Assembly: GCA_963724735.1 (NCBI GenBank)
Contig: CAVRVX010000014.1
Coordinates: 1 to 64,000, forward strand
From: Rhodoplanes sp963724735
GTDB taxonomy: Bacteria; Pseudomonadota; Alphaproteobacteria; Rhizobiales; Xanthobacteraceae
DNA length: 64,000 nt
Reading direction: 5' to 3'
The notes beneath the pieces were generated by a model. The model searched no databases, was not told the origin of the DNA, and saw nothing but the letters and a program-made list of their open reading frames with translations. Below, piece after piece: positions 46,558-54,781 of this stretch. How positions within the stretch are numbered: the first letter of the stretch is position 1; each line of letters starts with the position of its first letter. A program made the translations under genes and the position numbers.

Positions 46558-47985
46558 TTAGGGGTGCTCGCTCCCGACATAGGCGATCTGCACCATATTG
46601 GTGGCGCCGGGCATGCCGAGCGGCAGGCCGGCGACAATGATGATGCGGTCGCCCGCGCGCGCAAAACCCTCCGCGAACGCGACCTGGCACGCGCGCTCGA
46701 CCATGTCGTCCTGATCGCTTGCGTCGGCGCCGACGACGCAATGGACGCCCCACACCAGCGCGAGCCGGCGGGCCGTCTCCTGTTTCGGCGAGATCACCAC
46801 GATCGACATGTCCGGCCGCTCCCGCGCCACGCGGTAGGCGGTGGCGCCGGAGGATGTCCACGAGACGACGGCGGACAGGTCGAGGGTTTCCGCGATCTGG
46901 CGAGCGGCCGCCGAAATCGCGTCCGCGCCGGTGCGTTCCGGTTCGGTGCGCTGCGCATGAATGACGGACCGGTAAGTGGGGTCGCGCTCGACCGCCTCGG
47001 CGATCCGGTTCATGGTCGTGACCGCCTCGACCGGATACTGGCCGGAGGCCGATTCCGCCGAGAGCATCACCGCGTCGACGCCCTCGAAAATGGCGGTGGC
47101 GACGTCCGAGACTTCGGCGCGCGTCGGCACCGGACTCGTGATCATCGACTCGAGCATCTGGGTGGCGACGACCACCGGCTTTCCAGCCCGCCGCGCCGCG
47201 CGGGTGATCTGCTTCTGCACGCCGGGCACCCGCTCCAGCGGCATTTCGACGCCGAGATCGCCGCGCGCGACCATCAGCGCATCAGCCGCTTCGATGATGT
47301 CCGCGAGCCAACCGACCGCCTGCGGCTTTTCGATCTTCGCCATTACCGCCGCGCGCCCGCGCGTGATCTTCTTGGCGGCGGCGATGTCCTCGGGACGCTG
47401 AATGAAGGAGAGCGCGACCCAGTCGACGCCGGCGTCCAGCGCCGCTTCGAGGTCCTTGTAGTCCTTGGGCGTCAACGTCGGCAGCGCGATCACCGTGTCA
47501 GGGAGATTGAGCCCCTTGCGGGCGCTGAGCTTGCCGCCAAGCTCGACCTCGGCGACCGCCCGCGACGGGGACGCCTCCACGATGAACAGGCGGACGCGGC
47601 CGTCGTCGAGCAGCAGGCGGTGCCCGCGTTCGAGCGCGGACAGCACCTCCGGATGCGGCACATGCACCCGCCCGCTATTGCCGGGCGCGGGATCGGAGTC
47701 GAGGACAAACGTCGCGCCTTTCTCCAGATAGACCACGTCGGATTCGAACGTGCCGATGCGCAGCTTCGGCCCTTGCAGATCGACCAGCGCCGCGATCGGC
47801 CGCCCCTGCGCCCGCTCGATCTTGCGGATCATCTGCACCATCTCGCGCATCCGCTCGGGCGCGGAGTGACTCATATTGATGCGGAACAGGTCGGCGCCGG
47901 CCTCGAACAGCCGTTCGATCGCCGCCTGGTCGGAAGAGGCGGGACCGAGAGTCGCAATGATCTTGACGCGACGCTGACGTCTCAT
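46558..47985 (-). CDS. pyk: Pyruvate kinase
   Basis: Last enzyme of glycolysis, transferring phosphate from phosphoenolpyruvate to ADP. The 475-residue protein begins VKIIATLGPASSDQAAIERL and contains FRINMSHSAPERM, the signature MAKIEKPQAVGWLADI, VARGDLGVEMPLERVPGVQK, and KPVVVATQMLESMITSPVPT. The C-terminal domain ends with DRIIIVAGLPLGMPGATNM. The start overlaps the stop of the DUF1036 gene by four bases (ATGA), so they form an operon. Confidence 0.96.
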   Translation of the reverse strand: MRRQRRVKIIATLGPASSDQAAIERLFEAGADLFRINMSHSAPERMREMVQMIRKIERAQGRPIAALVDLQGPKLRIGTFESDVVYLEKGATFVLDSDPAPGNSGRVHVPHPEVLSALERGHRLLLDDGRVRLFIVEASPSRAVAEVELGGKLSARKGLNLPDTVIALPTLTPKDYKDLEAALDAGVDWVALSFIQRPEDIAAAKKITRGRAAVMAKIEKPQAVGWLADIIEAADALMVARGDLGVEMPLERVPGVQKQITRAARRAGKPVVVATQMLESMITSPVPTRAEVSDVATAIFEGVDAVMLSAESASGQYPVEAVTTMNRIAEAVERDPTYRSVIHAQRTEPERTGADAISAAARQIAETLDLSAVVSWTSSGATAYRVARERPDMSIVVISPKQETARRLALVWGVHCVVGADASDQDDMVERACQVAFAEGFARAGDRIIIVAGLPLGMPGATNMVQIAYVGSEHP

Positions 47986-48572
47986 CGGGCCGGACTTCCG
48001 CCGGGAAACTGCGGCGGGGAGGGCGCGTTTCGCCCTTGCGCCGGCGGAATGGTCGTGAGCGGCGCCCCGGGCGCTGGGCGTTGCGTGGTCTGCTCGGTCG
48101 AGTCGGTGAGCTGCACCGTCCAGGTCTGCTGCTCGCCGGTGTCGACTTCGAAGAAACCGGTGCGGTCATAGCCGCGCGCGAGGCAGTCCTCGGTGCCCCG
48201 AATCGTGAACTCCTTGTCGCGCGTGCACATGAACGCCTGCCCCGACCATTCGCCCCCGCGGTCGTAATCGACCGCGTAGATGTAGTAATAGCGCGCGATG
48301 AGAGTGCCCCGCAGCAATGTCTCACACGAACGGGCGGCCAAGTTCCACCACCCCTCGGTCGCCCAGCCGTCGCTGTCCTTGTATCCGATGGCGACCCCCA
48401 CGCGCCCGCCGGTGTTGTTGCACAGGCGGAAATCAGCGTGGGCGGAAGTGATCAAACCAAAGGCGAGCAAGAACATGCACGCGGCGGCCGCCGTTGTCAG
48501 CACGGCGAAGTGAGACAAAGCGAGGAAAGACGACCTCGTAATGACCGATCGCTGCCACATTCCTGTCCGCAC
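47982..48572 (-). CDS. DUF1036 domain exported protein
   Basis: A 196-residue protein. The N-terminal hydrophobic stretch AACMFLLAFGLITSAHA is a signal peptide. The DUF1036 domain follows: FRLCNNTGGRVGVAIGYKDS, GWATEGWWNLAARSCETLLR, YYYIYAVDYDRGGEWSG, with cysteines in CNNT, CETL, CTRD and EDC. The tail is Pro/Gln-rich. The function of DUF1036 is unknown. It is placed between glycerate kinase and pyruvate kinase in one operon, an arrangement I have seen in relatives. Confidence 0.85.
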   Translation of the reverse strand: MRTGMWQRSVITRSSFLALSHFAVLTTAAAACMFLLAFGLITSAHADFRLCNNTGGRVGVAIGYKDSDGWATEGWWNLAARSCETLLRGTLIARYYYIYAVDYDRGGEWSGQAFMCTRDKEFTIRGTEDCLARGYDRTGFFEVDTGEQQTWTVQLTDSTEQTTQRPAPGAPLTTIPPAQGRNAPSPPQFPGGSPAR

Positions 48573-48586
48573 GGATCGTTCCGACC

Positions 48587-49894
48587 CTATCGCCCCTCAA
48601 CGAGGATCGCCCGAAAATCGTTGATATTCGTACAAGTTGGCCCAGTGACAAGGAGATCGCCGATACGGGTAAAGAACCCCGTCGCGTCGTTGTCGGCAAG
48701 AAAGACGGCGGGATCGAGGCCGATTACGCGTGCGCGCGCAAGGGTTGTTTCGTCGATGAAGGCGCCGGCGGGGTCCTGGGCGTCGCCGGCGCCCCCGTCG
48801 GTGCCGTCGGTGTCGGCGGCAATTGCGGCGATGCCCGGCGTTCCCGCAAGCGCGATCGCTAAAGCGAGTGCGTACTCCTGATTCGGGCCGCCGCGTCCTT
48901 GTCCGCGGACCGTGACCGTCAACTCGCCCCCTGAAAGAATCACGGCAGTGCGGCCCTCGCGCTGCAAGGAGCGGGCGAGCTCGGCGTGCTGCGCGGCGAC
49001 CTCGCGCGCTTCCCCCTCGACGAGGTCCCCCAGGAAGACGCATGCAACGCCCGCGGCGGCGAGGGTTTCCTGGACGGCTCGAAATGCAGCCAGGGGGCGC
49101 GCCACGATCGAGAACCTGGCATTGGCAAAGACCGGATCGCCCGGCTTGGGTGTCTCGTTGGCGGGATCGTCAAGAATTTGCCGGACCGAAGCAGGCGGAT
49201 CGAGACGATATCGCGCGATGATGGCGCGGGCGTCGGCAAGCGTCGAGGGGTCGGGCGCCGTCGGGCCGGAGCCGATCACTGCAGGGTCGTCGCCCGGCAC
49301 ATCGGAGATGGCGAGCGTGATGAGGCCCGCGGGATGGACGCGCCGCGCAAGCCGTCCGCCCTTGATGCGGGACAGGTGCTTGCGCACCGTGTTGATCTCG
49401 CCGATGGCGGCGCCGCAGGCGAGCAGCGCTCGCGTGACCGCCTGCTTGTCGCCAAGCGAAAGGCCCGCGACCGGCGCGATCCAGTTCGCCGATGCGCCGC
49501 CCGATATGAGCGCCAGCACGAGGTCGTCCGCATCCGCCTCGTCCGCGAGCGCAAGCGCCGTCTCCGTGGCCGCCAGCCCCGCCTGGTCGGGCAGGGGGTG
49601 TCCTGCCTCGACGACCCGCACGACCCGCGTCGGGCGGCCATAGCCGTGTCGCGTCACCGCCAGTCCAGTCAATCGGTTCGGCGGCCAGCCCAGCCGGTCG
49701 AGGTAATGCCGCTCGGCGGTTTCGGCCATGGCTCCGGCGGCCTTTCCGGCGGCGAGAATCACCAAGCGGCCGTCCGCAGGCGGCGCGGGAAGGCAGGGGG
49801 GCAGGCAGGAGGACGGATGCGCGGCGGCGACGGCCGTATCGAACAGCCTGCGCAGCTTGGCGCGCGCGCCGTTGGAGGGGTTTCCCAGGTTCAT
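48587..49894 (-). CDS. Glycerate 2-kinase (DUF4147/MOFRL type)
   Basis: Phosphorylates glycerate to 2-phosphoglycerate, feeding into lower glycolysis next to pyruvate kinase. The 435-residue protein has the DUF4147 N-terminal domain (VILAAGKAAGAMAETAERHY; VVEAGHPLPDQAGLAATE; VLALISGGASANWIAPVAGL; NTVRKHLSRIKGGRLAR; AISDVPGDDPAVIGSGPTAP) and the C-terminal MOFRL domain (GRTAVILSGGELTVTVRGQG; AADTDGTDGGAGDAQDPAGA). ATG 49894 is preferred over 49963, since the added residues look non-coding. The stop is 14 bases from the DUF1036 start. Confidence 0.93.
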   Translation of the reverse strand: MNLGNPSNGARAKLRRLFDTAVAAAHPSSCLPPCLPAPPADGRLVILAAGKAAGAMAETAERHYLDRLGWPPNRLTGLAVTRHGYGRPTRVVRVVEAGHPLPDQAGLAATETALALADEADADDLVLALISGGASANWIAPVAGLSLGDKQAVTRALLACGAAIGEINTVRKHLSRIKGGRLARRVHPAGLITLAISDVPGDDPAVIGSGPTAPDPSTLADARAIIARYRLDPPASVRQILDDPANETPKPGDPVFANARFSIVARPLAAFRAVQETLAAAGVACVFLGDLVEGEAREVAAQHAELARSLQREGRTAVILSGGELTVTVRGQGRGGPNQEYALALAIALAGTPGIAAIAADTDGTDGGAGDAQDPAGAFIDETTLARARVIGLDPAVFLADNDATGFFTRIGDLLVTGPTCTNINDFRAILVEGR

Positions 49895-50016
49895 CGCTAG
49901 ACCGATCCGGGCGCAGCCATAGCACGGCCGACGCACCGTCCGCGACCGATCGCTTCGCCCCATGGAAAGGCGAGGGAAGGGGCCCTATGTTCGGTTGCGA
50001 ACCACGGAGATCACCG

Positions 50017-50316
50017 ATGAACGAGAAGATCCGCACCGAGCTGGAAGCCGCGGTGTTTCGGCGGCTGGTCGATCACTTGCGCGCGCGCACCGACGTGCAG
50101 AACATCGATCTGATGAATCTCGCCGGCTTCTGCCGCAACTGCTTGTCCAATTGGCTCAAGGAGGCGGCCGACGCCAAGGGGGTTCCACTCACCAAGGACG
50201 AGAGCCGCGCCGAGGTCTACGGCATGCCTTACGAGGAGTGGAAGGCGAAATACCAGCGCGAAGCCACGCCCGAACAGCAGGCCGTGCACGCGCATGCCGC
50301 TGCGCACAAGCACTGA
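50017..50316 (+). CDS. DUF1244 family protein
   Basis: A 99-residue soluble protein with the family pattern NEKIRTELEAAVFRRLVDHL, VQNIDLMNLAGFCRNCLSNW and the metal- or fold-related Cys pair (CRNC), then VYGMPYEEWKAKYQ and a histidine-rich tail (HAHAAAHKH). The family is conserved in proteobacteria; its function is not established. ATG 50017 (MNEKIR) is the usual start; an upstream in-frame ATG 49987 exists. It is divergent from the glycerate kinase gene. Confidence 0.9.
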   Translation: MNEKIRTELEAAVFRRLVDHLRARTDVQNIDLMNLAGFCRNCLSNWLKEAADAKGVPLTKDESRAEVYGMPYEEWKAKYQREATPEQQAVHAHAAAHKH

Positions 50317-50473
50317 GCGCGCCCATCTCTCCGCCGTTAGTCGTTTGTTATTCACACCGGAAGCTTTGTGTGGATCATGTGCAGTTTCGCGCGCGTCCGC
50401 CTTGAAGTTGCCGGCTGAATCCTTCGGAATGGGCGCACGACCAAGGGTCATCCCAGCCAGACAAGGAGCGCCC

Positions 50474-50749
50474 ATGCCAGCGACCGCTGCGGTCCGCGAG
50501 ACCGAAAACGCCGCCCCGAACGCCATTGCCAATCAACTGAAGGCGGTGGTCGAGCGGATCGAGCGTCTCGAGGAGGAGAAGAAGGCGATCGCCGATGACA
50601 TCCGCGACGTCTATGCCGAGGCGAAGGGCAACGGCTATGACGTGAAGGCGCTGCGGACGATCATCCGGCTCCGCAAGCAAGACAAGACCGAGCGCCAGGA
50701 GCACGAGGCGATTCTCGAGACCTATATGCACGCCCTCGGGATGCTCTGA
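50474..50749 (+). CDS. gapR: Nucleoid-associated protein GapR (DUF2312/UPF0335)
   Basis: A 91-residue DNA-binding protein that in Caulobacter binds overtwisted, AT-rich DNA ahead of forks and RNA polymerase. The family sequence is clear: NQLKAVVERIERLEEEKKAI, ADDIRDVYAEAKGNGYDVKA and LRTIIRLRKQDKTERQEHEA. It is a coiled-coil, fully helical protein. The ATG 50474 has AAGGAG upstream. A strong hairpin terminator follows 40 bases after the stop. Confidence 0.93.
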   Translation: MPATAAVRETENAAPNAIANQLKAVVERIERLEEEKKAIADDIRDVYAEAKGNGYDVKALRTIIRLRKQDKTERQEHEAILETYMHALGML

Positions 50750-50787
50750 CTCGCCCGAGAAATAGTTCCGGCCTCTCCAATCGAAAA

Positions 50788-50820
50788 AAATGCCCGGCCT
50801 CAGGCCGGGCATTTCATTTT
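50788..50820. terminator. Bidirectional rho-independent terminator
   Basis: A perfect 12-bp stem (AAATGCCCGGCC, loop TCA, GGCCGGGCATTT, positions 50788-50814) with A-run on the left (TCGAAAAAAA) and T-rich bases on the right (CATTTT). It serves gapR on the plus strand and the convergent DUF882 gene on the minus strand. Confidence 0.88.
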
Positions 50821-50841
50821 GCTGGGCAGTCTAAAACTCGC

Positions 50842-52443
50842 TCATTGCATTCGCAGGGAGGCGGTGCGCTTGAAGGTGACGGTCGCGAGGAACACCACGG
50901 CGCCGCCGCGGAAGTGCTCGCAAACCAATCCGTTCAGCGGATCCTCCGAGAAGGTCATGACGAGCGTCGTCACCGGCTTCTGCATGAGTGGCCGGATCGA
51001 GCCATAATCGAGTTCCCCATAGGTGCTCATGGTCAGCGACGTGTGCAGGCTTGGCGCGAACATTGCCGCCCGCAGCCAGGGATCGTCGAACGCCATGCCG
51101 GCGGTGACCGGAGCGGCCGCGCGCAGCTTCGTGGTGGGCACGGGCGACTCGGCGTTCGAATCCGTGGTCAGCCTGGCATCGCTCTTTTTCACCACCGTGA
51201 CCGGGTCGGCCTCGGGCCCGCGCTCAGCCGCATTGGCTCCAGCGCGGCCACGATCGATTGATGGCGCCATGGCGGCGGTGCGGACGGCCGTGGGACCAGG
51301 GCGCTGCAACTCGGCGGCGTAGGCGAGTGCAAGATCGATCGGGACGCGGTCCGTTTGCGCCTCTGGACGCAGCGGCCAGGGAGTTACGCTCGTTGCCGGC
51401 TCTGCGTCCGAGTTCGTGCGGGCCGGCGGGTTTCCCAGGCTGGGCACGGATCCATCGGCCGAGGCCGTCCGGACCGACTTATCCGATTCATCCTTCGCAG
51501 GGGCCTCTGGGCGGCGCGCCTCGACCGTATGCTCGCGTTTCGCATTCGATGCCGCGGCTGTCTTGGCCCCGGCGCGATTCGCGACCGAATTGGACGACTT
51601 CTTCGCAGGCCGAGCGGTGTCTTCCTCGTCGTCCGAATCGTTTGCGCCGCCGACCAGGGACGCGAGGAGGTTCGGACGCTGAGCCGCCGCGGCGGTGTCG
51701 ATGCCGGCGGTGCGTGCGGCATCGAGCGACGTCTGTGAGGGCACGCGGCCCCGCTTCGAAATATCGGCCAGCGCCAGCTGATAGCCGGGCAACGGCTTGC
51801 CGTTCGACGGCACGTGAACGGTGCGGCCATTGGGGAAGACGCGCGCAAGCTGGTCATAGCTCATGCGCGGCCAGTGGCGGATGCTCCCCACGTCGACATG
51901 GATGAAGTTCGAGGACGGATAGTATCCGACGCCGCCGCGCTGCAGCCGCATGGCTGCCGCGCGCTGCGCTTCGAGCGAGACGCCCGGGATGTACAGGTCG
52001 ATCGCCTTGCCGAGCGTATGTTGGCTGGCGCGAGCGACGCCACTGCTGCGCCGCCGCAGCATCTCATTGGTCGCCGGCGCACGATACCCGCAGATGATTT
52101 CGATCGGCTGCGTTGCGCCGACTTCGCGGTACAGCTCCCACACCGCATCGAGGACCTGCGGGTCCATGCGGACCGCTTCATTGCGCCGCCAGTCGCGCAG
52201 CTCCCAATTAAGCTTCTTCAGCGCATCTTCGTTGTAGCGGCCGTCGCGCTTGTAGGTAATGGTGAGGTCTTCGTTGGTGTGGGTGTGGTGAAACGAAAGC
52301 GTGCGCGTATCGCCATTGGCGCCAGCCGTCTGCAGGGAATTGCAGCCGAAAATGAGCACGAGTGCAGCAAGACCGAGATTCTGTCCGCTGCGGAGGACTC
52401 TGTCGACGGTTGACTCGAGGCGTGCGTTCAACACTGGACTCAT
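50842..52443 (-). CDS. DUF882 (YcbK-like) M15-type peptidase with long C-terminal extension
   Basis: A secreted peptidoglycan-related peptidase of about 533 residues. After an N-terminal hydrophobic segment (LGLAALVLIFGC), the DUF882 domain reads FHHTHTNEDLTITYKRDGRY, EIICGYRAPATNEMLRRRSS, SQHTLGKAIDLYIPGVSLEA and NFIHVDVGSIRHW, with the zinc-binding His, Asp, His of the M15 fold visible. Residues about 220-440 are low-complexity Ala/Pro/Ser/Asp-rich, then a 70-residue conserved-looking end. The frame is open to 52926, but ATG 52443 fits best. A TTAA-N7-TTAT site is about 95 bases upstream. Confidence 0.87.
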   Translation of the reverse strand: MSPVLNARLESTVDRVLRSGQNLGLAALVLIFGCNSLQTAGANGDTRTLSFHHTHTNEDLTITYKRDGRYNEDALKKLNWELRDWRRNEAVRMDPQVLDAVWELYREVGATQPIEIICGYRAPATNEMLRRRSSGVARASQHTLGKAIDLYIPGVSLEAQRAAAMRLQRGGVGYYPSSNFIHVDVGSIRHWPRMSYDQLARVFPNGRTVHVPSNGKPLPGYQLALADISKRGRVPSQTSLDAARTAGIDTAAAAQRPNLLASLVGGANDSDDEEDTARPAKKSSNSVANRAGAKTAAASNAKREHTVEARRPEAPAKDESDKSVRTASADGSVPSLGNPPARTNSDAEPATSVTPWPLRPEAQTDRVPIDLALAYAAELQRPGPTAVRTAAMAPSIDRGRAGANAAERGPEADPVTVVKKSDARLTTDSNAESPVPTTKLRAAAPVTAGMAFDDPWLRAAMFAPSLHTSLTMSTYGELDYGSIRPLMQKPVTTLVMTFSEDPLNGLVCEHFRGGAVVFLATVTFKRTASLRMQ

Positions 52444-52859
52444 CTGCACTGTCGATCTCTCATCGAGACCGCGTCCAACTGCTGCGCGACGAGCGTCGCG
52501 CAGCAAAGGTTTGAAGCAGTCTTTGTGGGATTTAGTTAATGCAGCGTTATCGCCCCCAGCCCCCGATAGCCCCCAACCCCCGCTCACGGGCGCTTCACTA
52601 AGTCGTGATCGTGGCAAAAACATGCCCTCGATGCCACGCGATTGAAGAAATGCCTGATAAATCGAATCATTGCGTGTTGATACGGACATCGCCGTCTGCG
52701 CGTCATCCCCTGGATGAGGGCGCTCGCAGGGCGATTTCGTGAGGTTCGATCGGGCCAAATTCGCCCAACTCCACGATGCCCGGGAAAAGGAAACGGCGCG
52801 CTGCAGATCGTGCAACGCGCCGTCTAAATCGGCTGGTCTCGGATGGCGGCGGCGCTTGA
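52444..52859. other. Intergenic region upstream of the DUF882 gene
   Basis: About 415 bases with no supported gene. It holds the DUF882 promoter, including TTAA-TGCAGCG-TTAT at 52536-52550 (one base from the CtrA consensus), and at its right end the terminator of the next gene. Open frames crossing it on the minus strand are weak. Confidence 0.45.
52793..52823 (-). terminator. Terminator of the secreted papain-like gene
   Basis: ACGGCGCG and CGCGCCGT form an 8-bp stem extended by TGCA-TGCA after one mismatch. On the minus strand it is followed by TTTCCTTTTCC, 37 bases past the stop codon at 52860. Confidence 0.7.
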
Positions 52860-53510
52860 TTACTGCGCGACCGAAAACTGCACCGTCTTGCGACCGCGGT
52901 TCAGAGCGGCAAGCTGCTTGACCCAATCTTCCGGATAGAGGAGATGCGAGCCGGGAACCCGCATGCCCATGAACTGGGCGATGTCGGAGATGAACACCAC
53001 GCAGTTATAGGTCGCTGCGTTCCACAGCGGTGAATTCGCCTGCTTCCGTTTGATGTAGGCGAACACGGCGCGCGCCTGTGCTTCAGTCAGATAGACGCGA
53101 TAGGTCGCCGTCAGATAGTCTTCATCGAGATCGCCGTAGCTCGCGCCGGTCTCGGCCGGCACCGGGATGACATGTCCGAGAATATAGGGCACGACGCTAT
53201 CGGTGGCCGGATGCAGGCCCGCGACTTCCACCTTGCGCTCGCCCGTGCGGCCGTACCAGATGAACGCGTGGCCATAGCTCGCGGCCGTACGCGCGCGAAA
53301 ATCGACGTAGTAGGGCAGACGATTTTTTTCCGTCGCCGCAGGCTGCTGATCCGCATCAGCCAATTCGGTGACCGGGCCCTGCGGATTTGCATGTGCGACG
53401 GCGACCGGCTTCGCCTCTCGCGCGAATGCGGCCGACGGATTCAGCCCAACCGTAACCGCGATCAAGCAGGCGCCGACCGCGAGCCCAAGCTTCTGTGCAA
53501 AGTCCTGCAC
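52860..53510 (-). CDS. Secreted protein with a permuted papain-like pattern
   Basis: A 216-residue protein with a clear signal peptide (LGLAVGACLIAVTVGLNPSA, cleavage near AFA). The mature part has FRARTAASYGHAFIWYGRTG and, near the end, NAATYNCVVFISDIAQFMGM. A histidine preceding and a cysteine following is the order seen in circularly permuted papain-like (NlpC/P60, YiiX or DUF4105-type) hydrolases. I infer cell-wall or lipoprotein-related hydrolysis but cannot name the family firmly. Its terminator lies at 52793-52823. Confidence 0.7.
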   Translation of the reverse strand: MQDFAQKLGLAVGACLIAVTVGLNPSAAFAREAKPVAVAHANPQGPVTELADADQQPAATEKNRLPYYVDFRARTAASYGHAFIWYGRTGERKVEVAGLHPATDSVVPYILGHVIPVPAETGASYGDLDEDYLTATYRVYLTEAQARAVFAYIKRKQANSPLWNAATYNCVVFISDIAQFMGMRVPGSHLLYPEDWVKQLAALNRGRKTVQFSVAQ

Positions 53511-53590
53511 CGATACCTCCCAAGTCTAAACTCGGTTCAGCCAGCCGGAGCGGGAAAAACTGGGTTGTCGAAAAAAACCATCTCGGAGGT

Positions 53591-53608
53591 GCCGATGCAT
53601 GCATCGGC
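53591..53608. repeat. Perfect 18-bp palindrome
   Basis: GCCGATGCATGCATCGGC is self-complementary over its full length. It lies between two genes on the minus strand, 59 bases past the stop of the GK-rich peptide gene and 80 bases upstream of the papain-like gene start, and could be an operator for the latter. Confidence 0.5.
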
Positions 53609-53626
53609 TAACCTCGCGAGAAGGAA

Positions 53627-53653
53627 ACGGAGGGACGCGGAGCGACCCTCCGT
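53627..53653 (-). terminator. Terminator of the GK-rich peptide gene
   Basis: ACGGAGGG and CCCTCCGT form a perfect 8-bp stem with an 11-base loop. On the minus strand it is followed by TTCCTTCTCG. It starts 14 bases past the stop codon at 53668. Confidence 0.7.
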
Positions 53654-53667
53654 TAAGGTCGCTTGGC

Positions 53668-53832
53668 TCAGTACCGCGCGACGACCGGGCCCTTACCAAA
53701 GGGCAACTTGCCGATCGGAGCCTTGCCAACCGGGGCAACCGGAGGCGGCGGCTCCTTGCGAGGCAGATCGGCGGCCACAGCGGCACCCACCATGGCGAGA
53801 GAAGCAGTAGCTGCTAGAAGAATCTTCAACAT
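53668..53832 (-). CDS. 54-residue secreted peptide with Gly-Lys-Pro repeats
   Basis: The ATG at 53832 starts a typical signal peptide (MLKILLAATASLAMVGAAVA, cleavage after AVA-A). The mature peptide of about 34 residues is DLPRKEPPPPVAPVGKAPIG followed by KLPFGKGPVVARY. It contains four near-repeats of P-x-GK. A GGGGGGG stretch sits three bases from the start. The ADLP start of the mature part is common in alphaproteobacterial outer-membrane proteins, so it may be a degenerate leader or a real small exported peptide. Its own terminator argues for a transcribed gene. Confidence 0.65.
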   Translation of the reverse strand: MLKILLAATASLAMVGAAVAADLPRKEPPPPVAPVGKAPIGKLPFGKGPVVARY

Positions 53833-54189
53833 GGGACCCCCCCTAAGTGTGTGGACACCACTGTCCAGCAACCTGACGCGGCAACTTCCAGGTGGGTGTA
53901 GCTTTGGCCAAAGGGCGTCGTTTTGCAATGAAAACTACATGGACTCGGGCCTTCCGTGGCCGCTTTTCAGGGAGTCGTTGCACAAACACCACGATTGTGT
54001 CCGGCGCCTCAAGAGGGCTTCAAGGAATTTTAAGCAACTCGGTTAGGATTTGATTATCAATTGGGCAATCCTACGGGCTGCGGGTACGAAGTCCCAGCAC
54101 GGCTGCATGATTTTACAGGGCGATCTCTCGGTGCTTAACGGCGAGCGTGAACCACGATTCGCACCCTGGGCGGCCCGCAGCGCTCCGGC
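53833..54189. other. Promoter region of the GK-rich peptide gene, no gene seen
   Basis: About 355 bases without a supported gene. The middle is AT-rich for this genome (AAGGAATTTTAAGCAACTCG and GATTTGATTATCAATTGGGC at about 54020-54067), suggesting promoter sequence. Confidence 0.4.
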
Positions 54190-54774
54190 TCAATAGATTC
54201 CCGGAATGATGCGACGGGTCCGCTCCATATAGGCGCGATAGGCATCGCCGAAGCTATCCACCATCATCTGTTCTTCCTGCCCCACGCGTCCCAAGAACAG
54301 CGTGCCGAAGCCGACAATGCCCGCGAGCCCGGCAAACCAGTTCGGCAACAAGAGCGCCTGCGCCACCGCCCAGAGCCAAAATGCCGTGTACATCGGGTGC
54401 CGGACGTATTGGTAGACGCCGTCCGTGATGAGGCGATGATCTTCCCGCACTTCAAGGCTGATGGACCAGTTGCGCCCAAGCGCCTTGTGGGTCAGGCGAA
54501 ACATGACAAGCGCGGCGACCGCGCATACGAGACCAAGCCAAGCGAGCGCCGGTTCAAAAGGGTAGTCGGCAAAGCCTGGAAAGCCGGTTGCAACATAGAT
54601 GAAAGGTATGATGCCGAGGCCGGTCAGCGAAATCAAAAGCAGTATGGTTTCGCGCGGCCCGCGCGCGCTACGCGCCACCGGCGTGCGGCGAGATCGCCGT
54701 GCATAGCGAAAGCGGATCACGTACCAGCCGACCATGATGAAAACGACGACGGCCTTGGCGAGCGTGGGTGTCAT
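54190..54774 (-). CDS. Isoprenylcysteine carboxyl methyltransferase (ICMT/PEMT)-type membrane protein
   Basis: A 194-residue membrane methyltransferase-like protein. It has four or five hydrophobic helices and the SAM-binding signature of the family: HRLITDGVYQYVRHPMYTAF followed by EEQMMVDSFGDAYRAYMERT and RRIIPGIY. Bacterial members methylate small lipids or unknown substrates. ATG 54774 is preferred over 54852. The stop of the upstream hydrolase gene is only seven bases away, so they are co-transcribed. Confidence 0.85.
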   Translation of the reverse strand: MTPTLAKAVVVFIMVGWYVIRFRYARRSRRTPVARSARGPRETILLLISLTGLGIIPFIYVATGFPGFADYPFEPALAWLGLVCAVAALVMFRLTHKALGRNWSISLEVREDHRLITDGVYQYVRHPMYTAFWLWAVAQALLLPNWFAGLAGIVGFGTLFLGRVGQEEQMMVDSFGDAYRAYMERTRRIIPGIY

Positions 54775-54781
54775 CGATCGC

